A stretch of DNA of 64,000 nt from a cyanobacterium PCC 7702 (GCA_000332255.1 KB235926.1:965416-1029415); one strand, 5' to 3'. Positions 46,700 through 56,985 are shown, numbered from the stretch's first letter. Notes: generated from the letters alone by a model not told the origin. A program made the numbers and translations.

Positions 46700-46820
46700 T
46701 TGCTGTGTAAAGAGGATACTAGTATCTGCACCAAGATACCAACTTGCGATCGAGCAGGCAATACCCACCTTTTTTATTGTAGGCAATCCCAGTCAAAAAC
46801 TTCCGTAATTTTTTGCCTTC

Positions 46821-47168
46821 TCAGTCTGAGGAATCCGTTTCCAATAGTTGCAAAGACTTTTCCAACTCCATGCGCTGCTCGATATTGCGCAGTAGGTAAC
46901 CGTTCATCATTGCCGAGGCTAACAGTCTTCCCAAATTGTCCCTGCTAGTAGTAATTAGCACATTAAAGCTTTCGGAAGGCAAGCCTCCCAACATACTAAC
47001 AATTGTCTGTTCAATTGCTTGCAATACTTCCTTAGAAGTCGGCTTTGACAGTTGAGCAACTGTTTCCGGACTCATGGATTTAACGTATTGCCAAAGCAAG
47101 TTGTTGCTTAAAACTTCGTTACCAAAAGAATCAGGGCTGTTGCTGCTGTGACTAAATATATTGTTCAC
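46821..47168 (-). CDS. DUF760 domain protein
   Basis: 115 aa from the GTG at 47168. The DUF760 core is clear: LLWQYVKSMSPETVAQLSKP, VSMLGGLPSESFNVLITTSR, LGRLLASAMMNGYLLRN and EQRMELEKSL. The family occurs in cyanobacteria and plants; a related plant protein acts in chloroplast lipid or stress responses, but the function here is unknown. The frame extends upstream to a TTG at 47231, and an ATG at 47201 is another option; homologues usually open near MNNxF, matching the GTG. Confidence 0.83.
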   Translation of the reverse strand: MNNIFSHSSNSPDSFGNEVLSNNLLWQYVKSMSPETVAQLSKPTSKEVLQAIEQTIVSMLGGLPSESFNVLITTSRDNLGRLLASAMMNGYLLRNIEQRMELEKSLQLLETDSSD

Positions 47169-47645
47169 GGTACCACAAGCAAATTTTTGCAAGACTATCA
47201 TTACAAAATCTACCAATTTCTTGAGTTTCAACCAGTGAGCTTAACCGAACCAAAAATTGACGGTTTCTTCTACAAATTAATGGCATATACTGCTCAAGTC
47301 CACCACCGCAGAAATTAGAAACATTCAACTCCAAAACGAGAAAACCCAGTCAGCTATAAGTTGGTTTTGTAGCTTTCCAAAAGCGTACCGTTTATTTCAC
47401 TCTCTTTGTTTTTCGGGAAGAACTGCTTTTTCAGAGACAGTATTTTTTTTTTACTGAAGTTCAATAAAATGAACTGCCATCATCTTCATGCTGCTTTGTG
47501 CAAATCCTGCGTTGGAAAACTCGCGTCTTGTTCTTGCGACTTGGGATCAAGAACACGTTATTTAGCTGCTAACATTACTTAGTGCTTATTAACTCAGGTT
47601 AATAAACTTGAGCGGTGACTTTGGTATAGCTAATTTAAGTATGCT
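47169..47645. other. Intergenic region upstream of the WD40 gene
   Basis: 477 bp between divergent genes. A T9 run lies near 47450. No gene or structured RNA recognised. Confidence 0.4.
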
Positions 47646-47770
47646 ATGGCGTCCCGCAAGAACGTACTTGATGTACTCTTAGCTCAAATTCATGACAGTC
47701 TAACACTTTTTGACCGGGCCACAAGCGATCGCCTCTACGATCGAGTCGCAGTACCGTTGCGAGGTTTTCA

Positions 47771-49081
47771 ATGGATTGGACAAGCTTACTCAAAACTCAG
47801 CAAGCTGATTTCCTTCTACGGCTGAAAAAAACAAGAACGCCTGAGGTTTCCTTGTTAGAAAGTCAGGCTAAAGGATGTCACGCTGAAATCATCAATTTTT
47901 GGGGTGAAGCGTTGGAAAAACTGTTAGCAACTGCTTGTCGCCAAGGAGAGATTTTAGCTAAAAATCCGCCTCCTACACCACCCGATTATCCTGAATTTCC
48001 TGAGTGGTCTGTACCTTTTCCAACTTACTTCCAGCAGCAAGCACAGAATTATATTTTGCGAGAGCAGATTGTTGAACAAGTTATTGCTCAACTTCTGGGC
48101 AAAATTATCAAAAAATTGCCACAAGACCCAGTAAAAAATATGCTTTTAGATGATGAAGGCAATTTGCAACGTGAAAGTAAATTTTCTTACTTTTTACCAG
48201 AGTATCCCCAAGTTAAAATTCTTGTTTGCGTAGCGGATAAAGAGAGTTTTAACAGTCTCAAAAAAGACAAAATTAAATGGTCCGTGACTCCAGAAGATGG
48301 CAAAATTTATCAATTATTTATATTTTTATGTTTGTTGTATCCGATTAATGGCAAAAGAGGTTATGAAAAACAAGCTATAGTAGCCGGTTTTCTAACTCCA
48401 AATCAAATGGAATTGGGTGAGCCAAAAATTGACGTTACTCCTAGTCAGTTATTGTATGCAGGAGGATTAAGCTGGTATTTAGAAACAGCAATTACCAAGG
48501 GCAATCAACCACCTTGGGACGAAGTTACAGTAGCAGAAAATACTCAAACCGTACCGCCGGAGCATCCCCTCAAAAAGATAATAGGAGACTGGGAGTGCTG
48601 GCAAACTTTGAAAGGACACACAAAAGGAATTAACTGTCTGGCCTTTTGTCTGGAAAATCGCAACGGTCGAACCTCAGCTTTGCTAGCAAGCGGTAGTCGT
48701 GGAGAAACAAAGCTATGGGATTTACATAAAGGAGAGTTGATATGCACATTATCAGAACATCCTTGGATGCTGTCGGGTTTGGTAGATGAAATTAATGCTT
48801 TAGCCTTCAGTCCAGATGGTCAAAGTACTTTAGAAGGACATAGGGGTGAAGTATGTGCTATTACCCTCAGTCCTGACGGACAAACAATTGCTAGCGGTAG
48901 TGCAGATAAAACTATTAAGTTGTGGTATCTTCCCACTGGTGAACTTCTAGGTAGGTTCACGGGTCACGCGCATACGGTAACGGCTGTAGCGTTTACTGCT
49001 TGTGGGGAAATGTTGGTGAGCGGAAGTTTGGATAAGACGATTAAAATTTGGCAGCGCAGTGGAATGGAAGAATGCAGATAG
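47771..49081 (+). CDS. WD40 repeat protein with incomplete propeller
   Basis: 436 aa. Residues 1-270 are a non-WD40 region with a Pro-rich segment (KNPPPTPPDYPEFPEWSVPF) and a mixed alpha/beta part. From ~275 WD40 blades appear: WQTLKGHTKGINCLAF, GSRGETKLWDLHKGELICTL, TLEGHRGEVCAITLSPDGQT, SGSADKTIKLW and SGSLDKTIKIW. Only about three to four blades exist, fewer than the seven of a closed propeller. At ~48823 AFSPDGQ runs straight into STLEGHRGEV, so part of a blade is missing in frame. GAGG lies 8 bases before the ATG. It may still be expressed but could be a shortened derivative. Confidence 0.75.
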   Translation: MDWTSLLKTQQADFLLRLKKTRTPEVSLLESQAKGCHAEIINFWGEALEKLLATACRQGEILAKNPPPTPPDYPEFPEWSVPFPTYFQQQAQNYILREQIVEQVIAQLLGKIIKKLPQDPVKNMLLDDEGNLQRESKFSYFLPEYPQVKILVCVADKESFNSLKKDKIKWSVTPEDGKIYQLFIFLCLLYPINGKRGYEKQAIVAGFLTPNQMELGEPKIDVTPSQLLYAGGLSWYLETAITKGNQPPWDEVTVAENTQTVPPEHPLKKIIGDWECWQTLKGHTKGINCLAFCLENRNGRTSALLASGSRGETKLWDLHKGELICTLSEHPWMLSGLVDEINALAFSPDGQSTLEGHRGEVCAITLSPDGQTIASGSADKTIKLWYLPTGELLGRFTGHAHTVTAVAFTACGEMLVSGSLDKTIKIWQRSGMEECR

Positions 49082-49209
49082 CAGAAAGCATAAGGGACAC
49101 TCCCAGAATTTGCTCCAGTTTTGATGGAAATAGTTAGGAGCCATCCCTTTTTTAGGAGCTTTCTGCAGGTAGCTAGTGAGCTAAGTGCAATCGTGTTTGA
49201 CCTTTTGCG

Positions 49210-49845
49210 TTAGCCTTCTGGATTTGCAGTTGTTTGGGATTTTTTCTTTTTGAGGACAACACCAATACCGCCAGCTAGCAAGGTACCTGCTATGGTGAGA
49301 GGTTCGGGTACGTTTTCGCTGTTTTGGAGAGATATCTTGTATCCGAGGGGCTCGTCGCCTGTAGATTCCGATGCGTAGGAAGCAACAGCAATAGTGTAAA
49401 GACCGGAATTTGGTAGAGTAAAGGTTGCTTGGGAGTCGCCCCACAATCCGTTTGGCGTGGCTGGTGGTAGTTCGTCATCTCCATAGGCAACTAGGGGAGT
49501 GGTAGCGCCATCTGAAAAGATGTCAGTGTAGTTATCGGTATCTGTTTCAGTTCCAAACCATACACCAAAAACTGGGTCGAGGGCGTCTACGGTTCTTCTG
49601 AGCGTAACCGTGGCGCGATCGCCTGCTTGACCTGAAAAACTCCAGAATCTCCAGGCAGAGGGGTTTCCCGTATTGTCTCCTCCTGGAACTATGCCAGTTC
49701 GGGTACTACCGAAAGAAAGATTGCCTTCAAAGGTGACCGCTGCAGCTTGGGCGCGGTGGAGTGCTCCTAGAGTTAGGGCTGTTGCTGTTGCAGCTAGAAT
49801 AGAGAAATTTTTGACAACAGCGCTGGTCTTGTTCGCTAACTTCAT
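49210..49845 (-). CDS. PEP-CTERM sorting domain protein
   Basis: 211 aa. Signal peptide MKLANKTSAVVKNFSILAAT, then ALTLGALHRAQA with a predicted cut near AQA-AA. The body (~35-180) is beta-rich like pre-peptidase C-terminal domains (SGQAGDRATVTLRRTVDALD, LPNSGLYTIAVASYA). The end NVPEPLTIAGTLLAGGIGVV followed by LKKKK is the PEP-CTERM tripartite anchor. It would be exported and trimmed by an exosortase. The frame continues upstream to 49911, but the ATG at 49845 has GGAG 11 bases before it and begins the signal. Confidence 0.88.
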   Translation of the reverse strand: MKLANKTSAVVKNFSILAATATALTLGALHRAQAAAVTFEGNLSFGSTRTGIVPGGDNTGNPSAWRFWSFSGQAGDRATVTLRRTVDALDPVFGVWFGTETDTDNYTDIFSDGATTPLVAYGDDELPPATPNGLWGDSQATFTLPNSGLYTIAVASYASESTGDEPLGYKISLQNSENVPEPLTIAGTLLAGGIGVVLKKKKSQTTANPEG

Positions 49846-50014
49846 CACAAAAAATACTCCTGTTTCTGATTTTTGTGTAGGGGGAAAGTGAATTTCCCGA
49901 CTTTTTGTCAACTCAGTATTAATACTGAGAAAATTCTGGTTGGCTTTTCCAGGTTATACAGCCTGTTTCACAAAAAATTGACACGAAATAATATTTTTTT
50001 ATATCTTTGGAAAC

Positions 50015-50050
50015 AGTAAAAAAACGATCGCCCAGAGAGAGCGATCGTTT
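50015..50050 (-). terminator. Intrinsic terminator after ftsH
   Basis: AAACGATCGC (50022-50031) and GCGATCGTTT (50041-50050) form a perfect 10-bp stem around nine bases. On the minus strand it is followed by seven Ts. It lies 25 bases past the ftsH stop and incorporates HIP1-like cores. Confidence 0.8.
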
Positions 50051-50074
50051 GGTTGCACCGATCTATACTGACCG

Positions 50075-52012
50075 TTAAACCAGCAATGTCTGCATCAAAG
50101 GTTTATCTGGCGATAATTTTCCCGTGCGCAACCATTCTTCTAATTCAGCAGGTGCTTTGGCTTGGTTGAGTTTTTCCCGCAACTGGGGACCTTCTAGGAT
50201 TTCTTTTTGCAACAGTTCTTGGGCGATTTCCTCCAACAAGTCGCGGTTATCGTGCAGAATTGTCAAGGCAATGTGGTGAGCATCATCAACTATTTGCTTG
50301 ACCTCACGGTCGATTTCCTCAGCAACTTTTGGACTAATGGCTCGACGCGGGTTGGTGTAGCCTTCGAGAAATTGTTGTTGAATTTTCTCAAATGCTACAG
50401 GTCCGAGGCGATCGCTCATTCCGTAAAGGGTGACGTAGCGTTCGGCTAAGTCAGTAGCTTTTTGGATATCGTCGCTAGCACCGGTAGAAACCCGACCAAA
50501 AACAATTTCTTCTGCAGAACGTCCGCCTAACAAGGTAGCAATGCGACCGCGAATTTCGTCTTCTATCATCAAAAAGCGGTCTTCTTCGGGCATTTGGATG
50601 GTATAACCCAAAGCACCCACGCCTCTGGGAACCACGGAGATTTTTTCTACTTTGCCAGCACCAGGCATTAAAGCACCGACGATGGCGTGACCAACTTCAT
50701 GATAGGCGACAGTCTTTTTCTCTATTTCATTCAACACGCGAGAGCGTTTTTCCAAACCAGCGACCACGCGCTCGATGGCTTCATTAAAATCAGCCATTGT
50801 TACTGCTTGACGGTTTTGTCGCGCTGCTAGCAGTGCAGCTTCGTTGACCAGGTTAGCTAAATCGGCGCCAGCAAAACCGGGTGTACGAGCGGCTATTACC
50901 CCCAAATCAACATCTTCTGCGAGTTTAACGTTGCGGGCGTGAACTTTGAGAATTGCTTCTCTACCGGATTTATCGGGACGATCCACCACAACTTGACGGT
51001 CAAAGCGTCCAGGACGGCGTAATGCTGGGTCTAGAATTTCTGGACGGTTAGTGGCTGCAATGATAATTACACCCGTATTGGCATCAAACCCATCCATTTC
51101 CGTCAGTAATTGGTTGAGGGTTTGTTCTCGTTCGTCATTACCCCCTATGATTGGTCCCGGACCGCCGCGAGATTTACCCAACGCATCTAATTCGTCAATA
51201 AAGACGATACAGGGAGCTTGTTGTTTGGCTTGTTCAAACAAGTCACGAACGCGTGCAGCGCCTACACCTACAAATAATTCGATAAATTCCGAACCGGAGA
51301 TGCTGAAGAAGGGAACGCCAGCTTCGCCAGCGATCGCTTTTGCTAGTAAGGTTTTACCTGTTCCCGGAGGACCTACCAGCAAAACTCCTTTGGGAATTTT
51401 GGCGCCTAAACGAGTGTATTTAGGAGCATTTTTGAGAAAGTCGACAATTTCTTCCAGCTCTGCTTTTGCTTCATCGACACCAGCTACGTCACTAAATTTG
51501 ACACCAGTACTACCTTCCGAGTAGATGCGAGCTTTACTTTTGCCCACAGTTAATGCTGCAGGGCCACCACCACCCCGGTTGAGTAAAAATCCCCAAATCC
51601 CAAAGAAGATCAAAGGCGGTACAACCCAGCTTAGCAGAGTACCGATCCAACCGTTTTGGTTTGGTGGTGGTGCAGCAAATTTCACATTGTGCTCGCGCAG
51701 GATTTTGGGTAAATCCAGATCCACTGCTACTGGTGTCGTCTGGAAAATCTGTTCTATAGTTTGACCGTCGGGGGTTTGGGTTTTAACGGTGTATTCGATG
51801 CGATCGCTTCCCACAATGGCGCGATCAACTTTACCTGCTTGCACTTGGGCGATAAAGTCGCTGTAGGGAACTTGTGGCAATCTTGGTCCCAAAAAGCTGG
51901 GAACAATAAAGTTAAGCAGTAAAAGCAAAGTGAAAAAAATTAGCAAGCTACCGCCAAACTGGCGTAGTTTTGGTGGTTTGAATTGATTTTTGTTATTAGT
52001 TTCTACAGGCAT
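50075..52012 (-). CDS. ftsH: ATP-dependent zinc metalloprotease FtsH
   Basis: 645-aa membrane-bound AAA protease that degrades damaged membrane proteins; cyanobacterial paralogues act in photosystem II repair. Two N-terminal membrane helices ([15 protein letters not shown] and [18 protein letters not shown]) flank a periplasmic domain. Walker A is GPPGTGKT, Walker B is [10 protein letters not shown], the second region of homology is [20 protein letters not shown] and the zinc site is HEVGH. Several paralogues usually exist, and which one this is cannot be decided. The frame starts with TTG at 52030; the ATG at 52012 (MPVETNNK) is preferred. Confidence 0.96.
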   Translation of the reverse strand: MPVETNNKNQFKPPKLRQFGGSLLIFFTLLLLLNFIVPSFLGPRLPQVPYSDFIAQVQAGKVDRAIVGSDRIEYTVKTQTPDGQTIEQIFQTTPVAVDLDLPKILREHNVKFAAPPPNQNGWIGTLLSWVVPPLIFFGIWGFLLNRGGGGPAALTVGKSKARIYSEGSTGVKFSDVAGVDEAKAELEEIVDFLKNAPKYTRLGAKIPKGVLLVGPPGTGKTLLAKAIAGEAGVPFFSISGSEFIELFVGVGAARVRDLFEQAKQQAPCIVFIDELDALGKSRGGPGPIIGGNDEREQTLNQLLTEMDGFDANTGVIIIAATNRPEILDPALRRPGRFDRQVVVDRPDKSGREAILKVHARNVKLAEDVDLGVIAARTPGFAGADLANLVNEAALLAARQNRQAVTMADFNEAIERVVAGLEKRSRVLNEIEKKTVAYHEVGHAIVGALMPGAGKVEKISVVPRGVGALGYTIQMPEEDRFLMIEDEIRGRIATLLGGRSAEEIVFGRVSTGASDDIQKATDLAERYVTLYGMSDRLGPVAFEKIQQQFLEGYTNPRRAISPKVAEEIDREVKQIVDDAHHIALTILHDNRDLLEEIAQELLQKEILEGPQLREKLNQAKAPAELEEWLRTGKLSPDKPLMQTLLV

Positions 52013-52082
52013 TTTTAATTTCGTCTCCAAGGCAGAAGTTTTTATTTTTGGTTAGTAGTTAGTTATTTCCTCCTAACCACTA

Positions 52083-52751
52083 TCAACTTAATAACAGTGC
52101 AAATAAACCACACAAAGCAATACCGTCAAATACGCCAGCACCTCCGATACTCAAGACTCCTGAACTTTTGGCTTGAATATCCTTAAGGTGTAACAAGTCT
52201 GCACCGATTAAAGTTCCAAGAATACCGCCAGCAAAGGCAACTGGAGCAGCATGGGACGGCGCCAATAAAGTTGCAGATAGCGCAGCTGTTAAGGGTGCAA
52301 GCAAGGGATTCATTTGAATACCTATTCCCGGTACTACTCGCGATGCATAGTAGCTAACAACTGTAACAATGGCAGTAACTAATAAAATTGCAACGGCATT
52401 TCCTTGAGTAAATTGATACAGCGCCAATACCACAGGAATTAAACCACCGCCAACGTTGAGAGCAATTACGGTAGAGTGCTGGACTTTTCGCAGCGGAATT
52501 CCCCAAAATTCTCTCAGCCATAGATCGATAAAGTCATCTGCAACGGCAACGGTGGATTGAGTACGGTAGATGGGAATATTGATAGTGCTGCCTAAAATTA
52601 CTAATGTCAGTAGTATAAGGGCGACGTTGGGAGAAAAGCCCAACTTGGCTACTGCTATTTCTACTATATCTACTGCTACGCTCAACCACAAAAAGGGTAT
52701 AAGCAGCAGTAGCAGGATAAATAGCAGCAGCGAGACTGGTAAATAGATCAT
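52083..52751 (-). CDS. DUF1614 membrane protein
   Basis: 222 aa with about six hydrophobic segments. Conserved-looking parts are GSTINIPIYR, GLIPVVLALYQF, and the end AGGILGTLIGADLLHLKDIQ, then GGAGVFDGIALCG, typical of DUF1614. Function unknown. It lies 70 bp upstream of ftsH in the same direction and may share a transcript. Confidence 0.83.
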   Translation of the reverse strand: MIYLPVSLLLFILLLLLIPFLWLSVAVDIVEIAVAKLGFSPNVALILLTLVILGSTINIPIYRTQSTVAVADDFIDLWLREFWGIPLRKVQHSTVIALNVGGGLIPVVLALYQFTQGNAVAILLVTAIVTVVSYYASRVVPGIGIQMNPLLAPLTAALSATLLAPSHAAPVAFAGGILGTLIGADLLHLKDIQAKSSGVLSIGGAGVFDGIALCGLFALLLS

Positions 52752-52908
52752 GGCGGTGTACGAGCAGGACGCTAATAGAAGCTTAGATTCCCAATTGAGT
52801 TGAGGAACCGGTTGTGTTTTTAGTTCTGCTTGAGTTTATTGTAAAGATTGGGCGTTACAATTTGCTTTCGTAGATACCCTCCACAAAAATAGGAATTGCC
52901 GTACTGTG

Positions 52909-53103
52909 ATGAAAAGCCAACTGGGATTTGTTTTGGAAGTATTTTTACTGTCTGCCGTTATTTCTGTTTTGATTAAATACGCGGGTCCTTACCTACCTAT
53001 TGCCCAAACAACGACAAATGTCTTGATTATAGTATTTTCACCGACTGCATGCTTGGCGATCGCTTTGTTATGGAGAGCAAACAAAACTAAGAAAAATTGC
53101 TAA
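52909..53103 (+). CDS. Small membrane protein, unknown function
   Basis: 64 aa with two hydrophobic helices (LGFVLEVFLLSAVISVLIKY and VLIIVFSPTACLAIALLW) and a Lys-rich end. The ATG at 52909 is directly preceded by an in-frame GTG. Compact two-helix proteins like this recur in cyanobacteria. It precedes the AI-2E transporter gene by 62 bp. Confidence 0.6.
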   Translation: MKSQLGFVLEVFLLSAVISVLIKYAGPYLPIAQTTTNVLIIVFSPTACLAIALLWRANKTKKNC

Positions 53104-53165
53104 AATCAGCTAACTTAGCTGGTGTGCAAACAACAAGCAGTTTTTTAACTGCCAGGAGATAGGAT

Positions 53166-54317
53166 GTGAATCTAGGTCAGTGGATTGGCTTGATAGCGTT
53201 AATTGTCTGTTTGTATATTTTGTGGCAAATACGTGAAGTACTGTTATTGATATTTGCTGCAGTTGTCTTAGCTACAACTTTAAATCGTTTGGTAAGACGT
53301 TTCCAACGCTCGGGAATGAGTAGAGGATTTGCCGTATCTTTATCTGTAGGTATTTTTCTCGCTGCGATCGCGGGTTTTTTTTGCTTGATTGTACCGCCGT
53401 TTGTGCAGCAATTCCACGAATTAACTTATCGAGTTCCCAAAGGTTTTCAACTTTTAAATAGCTGGCTAGATCAGCTAGAAACTCGCATTCCCGGTCAACT
53501 TGCTCCCTACATTCCCGATATAAATAGTTTGAGCAAACAAGCACAACCTTTAATCAATCGTTTATTAGGAAGTTCTTTTGCTATTGTTTCTAGCTCATTA
53601 GAAATTATTTTGAAAATTTTACTGGTATTGGTGCTGACGGGAATGTTTTTAGCCAATCCCATCGCCTACCGCAAGTTATTCATACGCTTGTTTCCTTCGT
53701 TTTACCGACGCAGGGTAGATGGAATTTTAGATCTGTGTGAAGTTTCCTTGGAAGGATGGGTCATAGGTGCTGCGATCGCTATGACTTTTGTAGGAACCAT
53801 GAGTACGATCGGCTTATTCGTGCTGCGGATACCTTCAGCTTTGGCGTTGGGAGTCCTGGCGGGATTTATGAATTTAATACCCAATCTCGGACCTACCGTT
53901 AGTGTAGTTCCAGCCATGGCGATCGCGCTTTTGGATACTCCTTGGAAATCCCTGGCTGTTTTGGGTCTTTACTTTATCATCCAACAAACAGAGGGTAATT
54001 TCCTCACACCAATTGTTATGGCACATCAAGTGTCCCTGCTACCAGCAATTACGTTAATTTCCCAACTATTTTTCCTCACTTTTTTTGGTCCTTTAGGTTT
54101 ATTACTAGCGCTACCGTTGACAGTTGTAGCCAAAATTTGGGTCCAAGAAGTTTTGATCAAAGATGTTTTGGATCGATGGGAGAATCACAAGTCTTCCAGA
54201 GAAACGGAGTTTGTTGTTGTTGGTAGCAAACCACTTTTGCGCTGCTCGACAACGGATGCTATCACTGACCAAACTCAGCCAACCCAGGATGGTGGAATTG
54301 CAAATCCTGAAGACTAA
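53166..54317 (+). CDS. AI-2E family transporter
   Basis: 383-aa membrane protein with about eight helices in the AI-2E/PerM pattern: the opening IGLIALIVCLYILWQIREVL, the middle LLGSSFAIVSSSLEIILKIL and the signature GFMNLIPNLGPTVSVVPAMA with the following EGNFLTPIVMAHQVSLLPAI. Members include sodium/proton antiporters and autoinducer exporters; true AI-2 transport is not implied. The start is GTG at 53166 (AGGAG upstream); the overlapping ATG is out of frame. The C-terminal ~60 residues are polar. Confidence 0.88.
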   Translation: MNLGQWIGLIALIVCLYILWQIREVLLLIFAAVVLATTLNRLVRRFQRSGMSRGFAVSLSVGIFLAAIAGFFCLIVPPFVQQFHELTYRVPKGFQLLNSWLDQLETRIPGQLAPYIPDINSLSKQAQPLINRLLGSSFAIVSSSLEIILKILLVLVLTGMFLANPIAYRKLFIRLFPSFYRRRVDGILDLCEVSLEGWVIGAAIAMTFVGTMSTIGLFVLRIPSALALGVLAGFMNLIPNLGPTVSVVPAMAIALLDTPWKSLAVLGLYFIIQQTEGNFLTPIVMAHQVSLLPAITLISQLFFLTFFGPLGLLLALPLTVVAKIWVQEVLIKDVLDRWENHKSSRETEFVVVGSKPLLRCSTTDAITDQTQPTQDGGIANPED

Positions 54318-54402
54318 TGCTTCAAATCTTTCTCATGCCGGGTGCAAATTCTGTTCTCAACTCCTGTTAATAGAATCGCCAGTAGATTTGGCCTGTGGCT
54401 TC

Positions 54403-55071
54403 TCAAGCTACTTTTTGTTGCAGTTTTGCTACCATCTCAGCACGGGCGGAAACTTCTAATTTGCGAAACATCCGTTTTAAAGCTTGCTTGACGGAATTTT
54501 GAGTAATGAAAAGTTTTTTTCCTATCTCTGGGTTGGTTAACCCTTGCGCTACCAATTCAGCTATTTCTAACTCTCGTGGAGTTAGGCGGCTAACTAACGG
54601 AGAGTGAAATGTTTTTGGTTTTGCTCTTAAGGTAGCAATTTTTGCAGATAAATGCAAGCATAAAGCGCTCAGATCTGCCAGATCGTTAGCATCAAAAGCA
54701 GGACTACCGCAAGCACGGGCTAGATTTAGCGTTCCCACTACACGACCGTTGCAGATTACAGGACCGCTCATTACGTGAGCGTGATCGTGGCGCGGACAAA
54801 TTTCTTTCCAGTCTTCAGGAGCGAGTATCAATTGTTCGTGAGCGGGAGCGTGGCGTTCTACCACGTAGCGCCCCACGGGGTTACCTTGCAGACAAACTTG
54901 AGGAATGGTTTGCACGCTAATATCCCTTGTTGGCAAGTCTTCTAGCAAATACAAACCCCAACGTTCCACGCCAAAATGCTCGCCCACTGTATTTGTGAGA
55001 GCTAGGTACAGTTGTTGCTCGTTTTGGGCATTGGCGATCGCATCAAACAAAGCATGAAGAGAACGACTCAT
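54403..55071 (-). CDS. GAF-LuxR transcriptional regulator
   Basis: 222 aa. An N-terminal GAF-like sensor (~10-150; FGVERWGLYLLEDL, VICNGRVVGTLNLAR) precedes a LuxR/NarL helix-turn-helix (~160-220): LTPRELEIAELVAQGLTNPE, IGKKLFITQNSVKQALKRMF. No receiver domain. Redox- or ligand-sensing through GAF is plausible given several Cys/His, but no ligand can be named. A GTG three codons earlier (55080) is an alternative start. Confidence 0.87.
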   Translation of the reverse strand: MSRSLHALFDAIANAQNEQQLYLALTNTVGEHFGVERWGLYLLEDLPTRDISVQTIPQVCLQGNPVGRYVVERHAPAHEQLILAPEDWKEICPRHDHAHVMSGPVICNGRVVGTLNLARACGSPAFDANDLADLSALCLHLSAKIATLRAKPKTFHSPLVSRLTPRELEIAELVAQGLTNPEIGKKLFITQNSVKQALKRMFRKLEVSARAEMVAKLQQKVA

Positions 55072-55192
55072 ACAGCGCACTCAAAGGTGTACCCGATTGG
55101 GGACTAGGCAGAACTTCACAATTACCTCTATGCTAACTAATAGCAATAAATCTAGAAAGATAGCATAATTGACAAATATTTAGGAGAAAAGC

Positions 55193-55849
55193 GTGACTGC
55201 AACACAAGTTTCTGCCCAAGAACTTTTCCGGGCTGCTTACGAGAACCGTTACACTTGGGATCGTAATTTTCCTGGCTATACTGCAGATGTCACCTACAAA
55301 CTTAACGAAAAAGTATTTACAGGTAAACTACGCATTAATGCCGATCTCAAAGCAGAAGTTTTTGAGGTAGAAGATGAACAGGCAAAGCAAGCGATTCACA
55401 ACCAAGCTTGGGAAATAGCCATTCATCGCATTCGTCGCAGCTTTGAAGAAACTCATGGTGCCAATACGTTTAGTTATGGTACTACTGACGAGACAGGTGC
55501 AGTGGAAATTATTGTTGGCGGTAAGTCTGAAGGCGATAAATACAAAGTTCGCAATAATATAGTCAGCTTGGTTCATCGCCACATTCACGGTGTTGTTGTC
55601 ACCATTAATACCTTTACTACCCATGATACGGAGGAAGGATATCTTTCTCACACCTACGACTCCGTATATCAGGATCCCAAAACTGGCGAGCAAAAAGGCG
55701 GTAGAAGTGAATTCTTAGATGAGTACGAAAAAGTAGGTGGCTATTATATTCTCAAAAGACGGGTAATTCGCACGGAAACCCAAGGAAAATTATCAATTCA
55801 AGAATTTATTTTCTCTAACATTAAATTGTTAGAACCTGCAGCTAGCTGA
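55193..55849 (+). CDS. DUF3386 family protein
   Basis: 218 aa, soluble, no signal. The text AQELFRAAYENRYTWDRNFP, GYTADVTY and the end KVGGYYILKRRVIRTET, then FIFSNIKLLEP fit the cyanobacterial/plant DUF3386 family of unknown function. The start is GTG at 55193 with AGGAGA upstream. It is divergent from the GAF-LuxR gene (121 bp), so that regulator might control it (inference). Confidence 0.82.
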   Translation: MTATQVSAQELFRAAYENRYTWDRNFPGYTADVTYKLNEKVFTGKLRINADLKAEVFEVEDEQAKQAIHNQAWEIAIHRIRRSFEETHGANTFSYGTTDETGAVEIIVGGKSEGDKYKVRNNIVSLVHRHIHGVVVTINTFTTHDTEEGYLSHTYDSVYQDPKTGEQKGGRSEFLDEYEKVGGYYILKRRVIRTETQGKLSIQEFIFSNIKLLEPAAS

Positions 55850-56040
55850 CTAAATTTGCAATCAAGTCACACATAATAAAGCATGGCGTGGATTTCCTCC
55901 ACGCACAAGTTGTTTTTTACAAGTAAAGGAGCGCTAGGGAATAGCGTTGCTGGAATAAGTGCGATCTAAATGCGCGCATTCAGTAGTAAATTGATCGTGT
56001 GGTGATGCGATCGCCCTAGCAGCGCAAACTAATAGTAACT

Positions 56041-56649
56041 ATGACAAGAAAACTATACTATACCCAGCGCTCGCCCTACGCCCGCAAGGTTCGTATTGTT
56101 TTGGCAGAAAAACAACTTCCCTGCGAGTTAGTAGAAACGGATATCAAGCGAAAATCGCCAGAATTTTTAAGTCTAAATCCCATTGGCAAAATTCCCGTCT
56201 TGGTAGACGAAAACGGACTGACATTTTGGGATTCCACACTGATTGTCGAATATCTGGACGAAACCTACCCACACCCACCTTTTTATCCCCGCGATCGCCT
56301 CGAAAAGCTGCGCTGTCGCCAAGGAGAGGAATTAGCGGATTCCCTGATCGACCGGGTGGTTGCATTGTGGTACGAGACTGGTAAAGCTCCCAAAGCAGAC
56401 GAGCAACTACAAGCTTACTACCAACAAGAAATTGACCGATTGCTTTTTGTCTTGGAAAATAAATTGGACTTTAGCAGCTATCTTCTTAATGACCAGTTTA
56501 CGGCAGTGGATGTAGCAGCAGTCTCAGGATTAGGATACTACACTTTCAGATTTGGCAAGAATTGGCAGTTACGATACCCAAAGTTAACTAGGTGGTTTGA
56601 GCGCTTACACCAACGACCGTCGCTACAATCGACGCTACCAAAAGCGTAG
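56041..56649 (+). CDS. Glutathione S-transferase family protein
   Basis: 202 aa. The N-terminal thioredoxin-like domain (~1-80) has LYYTQRSPYARKVRIVLAEK, the cis-Pro segment GKIPVLVDENG and the GSH-binding DSTLIVEYLDE. The C-terminal helical domain follows. The catalytic residue is probably the Ser/Tyr near the start. It likely conjugates or reduces with glutathione; substrate unknown. Confidence 0.9.
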   Translation: MTRKLYYTQRSPYARKVRIVLAEKQLPCELVETDIKRKSPEFLSLNPIGKIPVLVDENGLTFWDSTLIVEYLDETYPHPPFYPRDRLEKLRCRQGEELADSLIDRVVALWYETGKAPKADEQLQAYYQQEIDRLLFVLENKLDFSSYLLNDQFTAVDVAAVSGLGYYTFRFGKNWQLRYPKLTRWFERLHQRPSLQSTLPKA

Positions 56650-56828
56650 TAATTTTGACCGTCAAAAACTGTGATTGAGCTTGTATATTATGGACTGCAA
56701 TTTTTCACCTTGACGAGTCCTAAATTGCAGATTTTGAATCTGCTGCAAACATCCTCAACTACGGTTTTTGATATTCTCTTTTCGAGTAAACCTTTCAAAA
56801 ATTCTCTCTGCTGCTATAAAAGGAATTA

Positions 56829-56854
56829 GGAGGGAGTGCAAACACCCTCCTTTT
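56829..56854 (+). terminator. Intrinsic terminator downstream of GST gene
   Basis: GGAGGG (56829-56834) pairs with CCCTCC (56845-56850), followed by TTTT. It lies 180 bp after the GST stop within a 336-bp geneless stretch; nothing else is visible there. Confidence 0.6.
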
Positions 56855-56985
56855 CGATCAGGCTAACGCTCTTACTGTATTATGTTCTTCTTTTTATAAG
56901 AACCGCGAGCTTGTGAAAACAGTAAATATACGGTTATTTTTCTCAGTAGGAACAAAAGTTCTGGAGTGTACTTAAGAGCTAGCTA

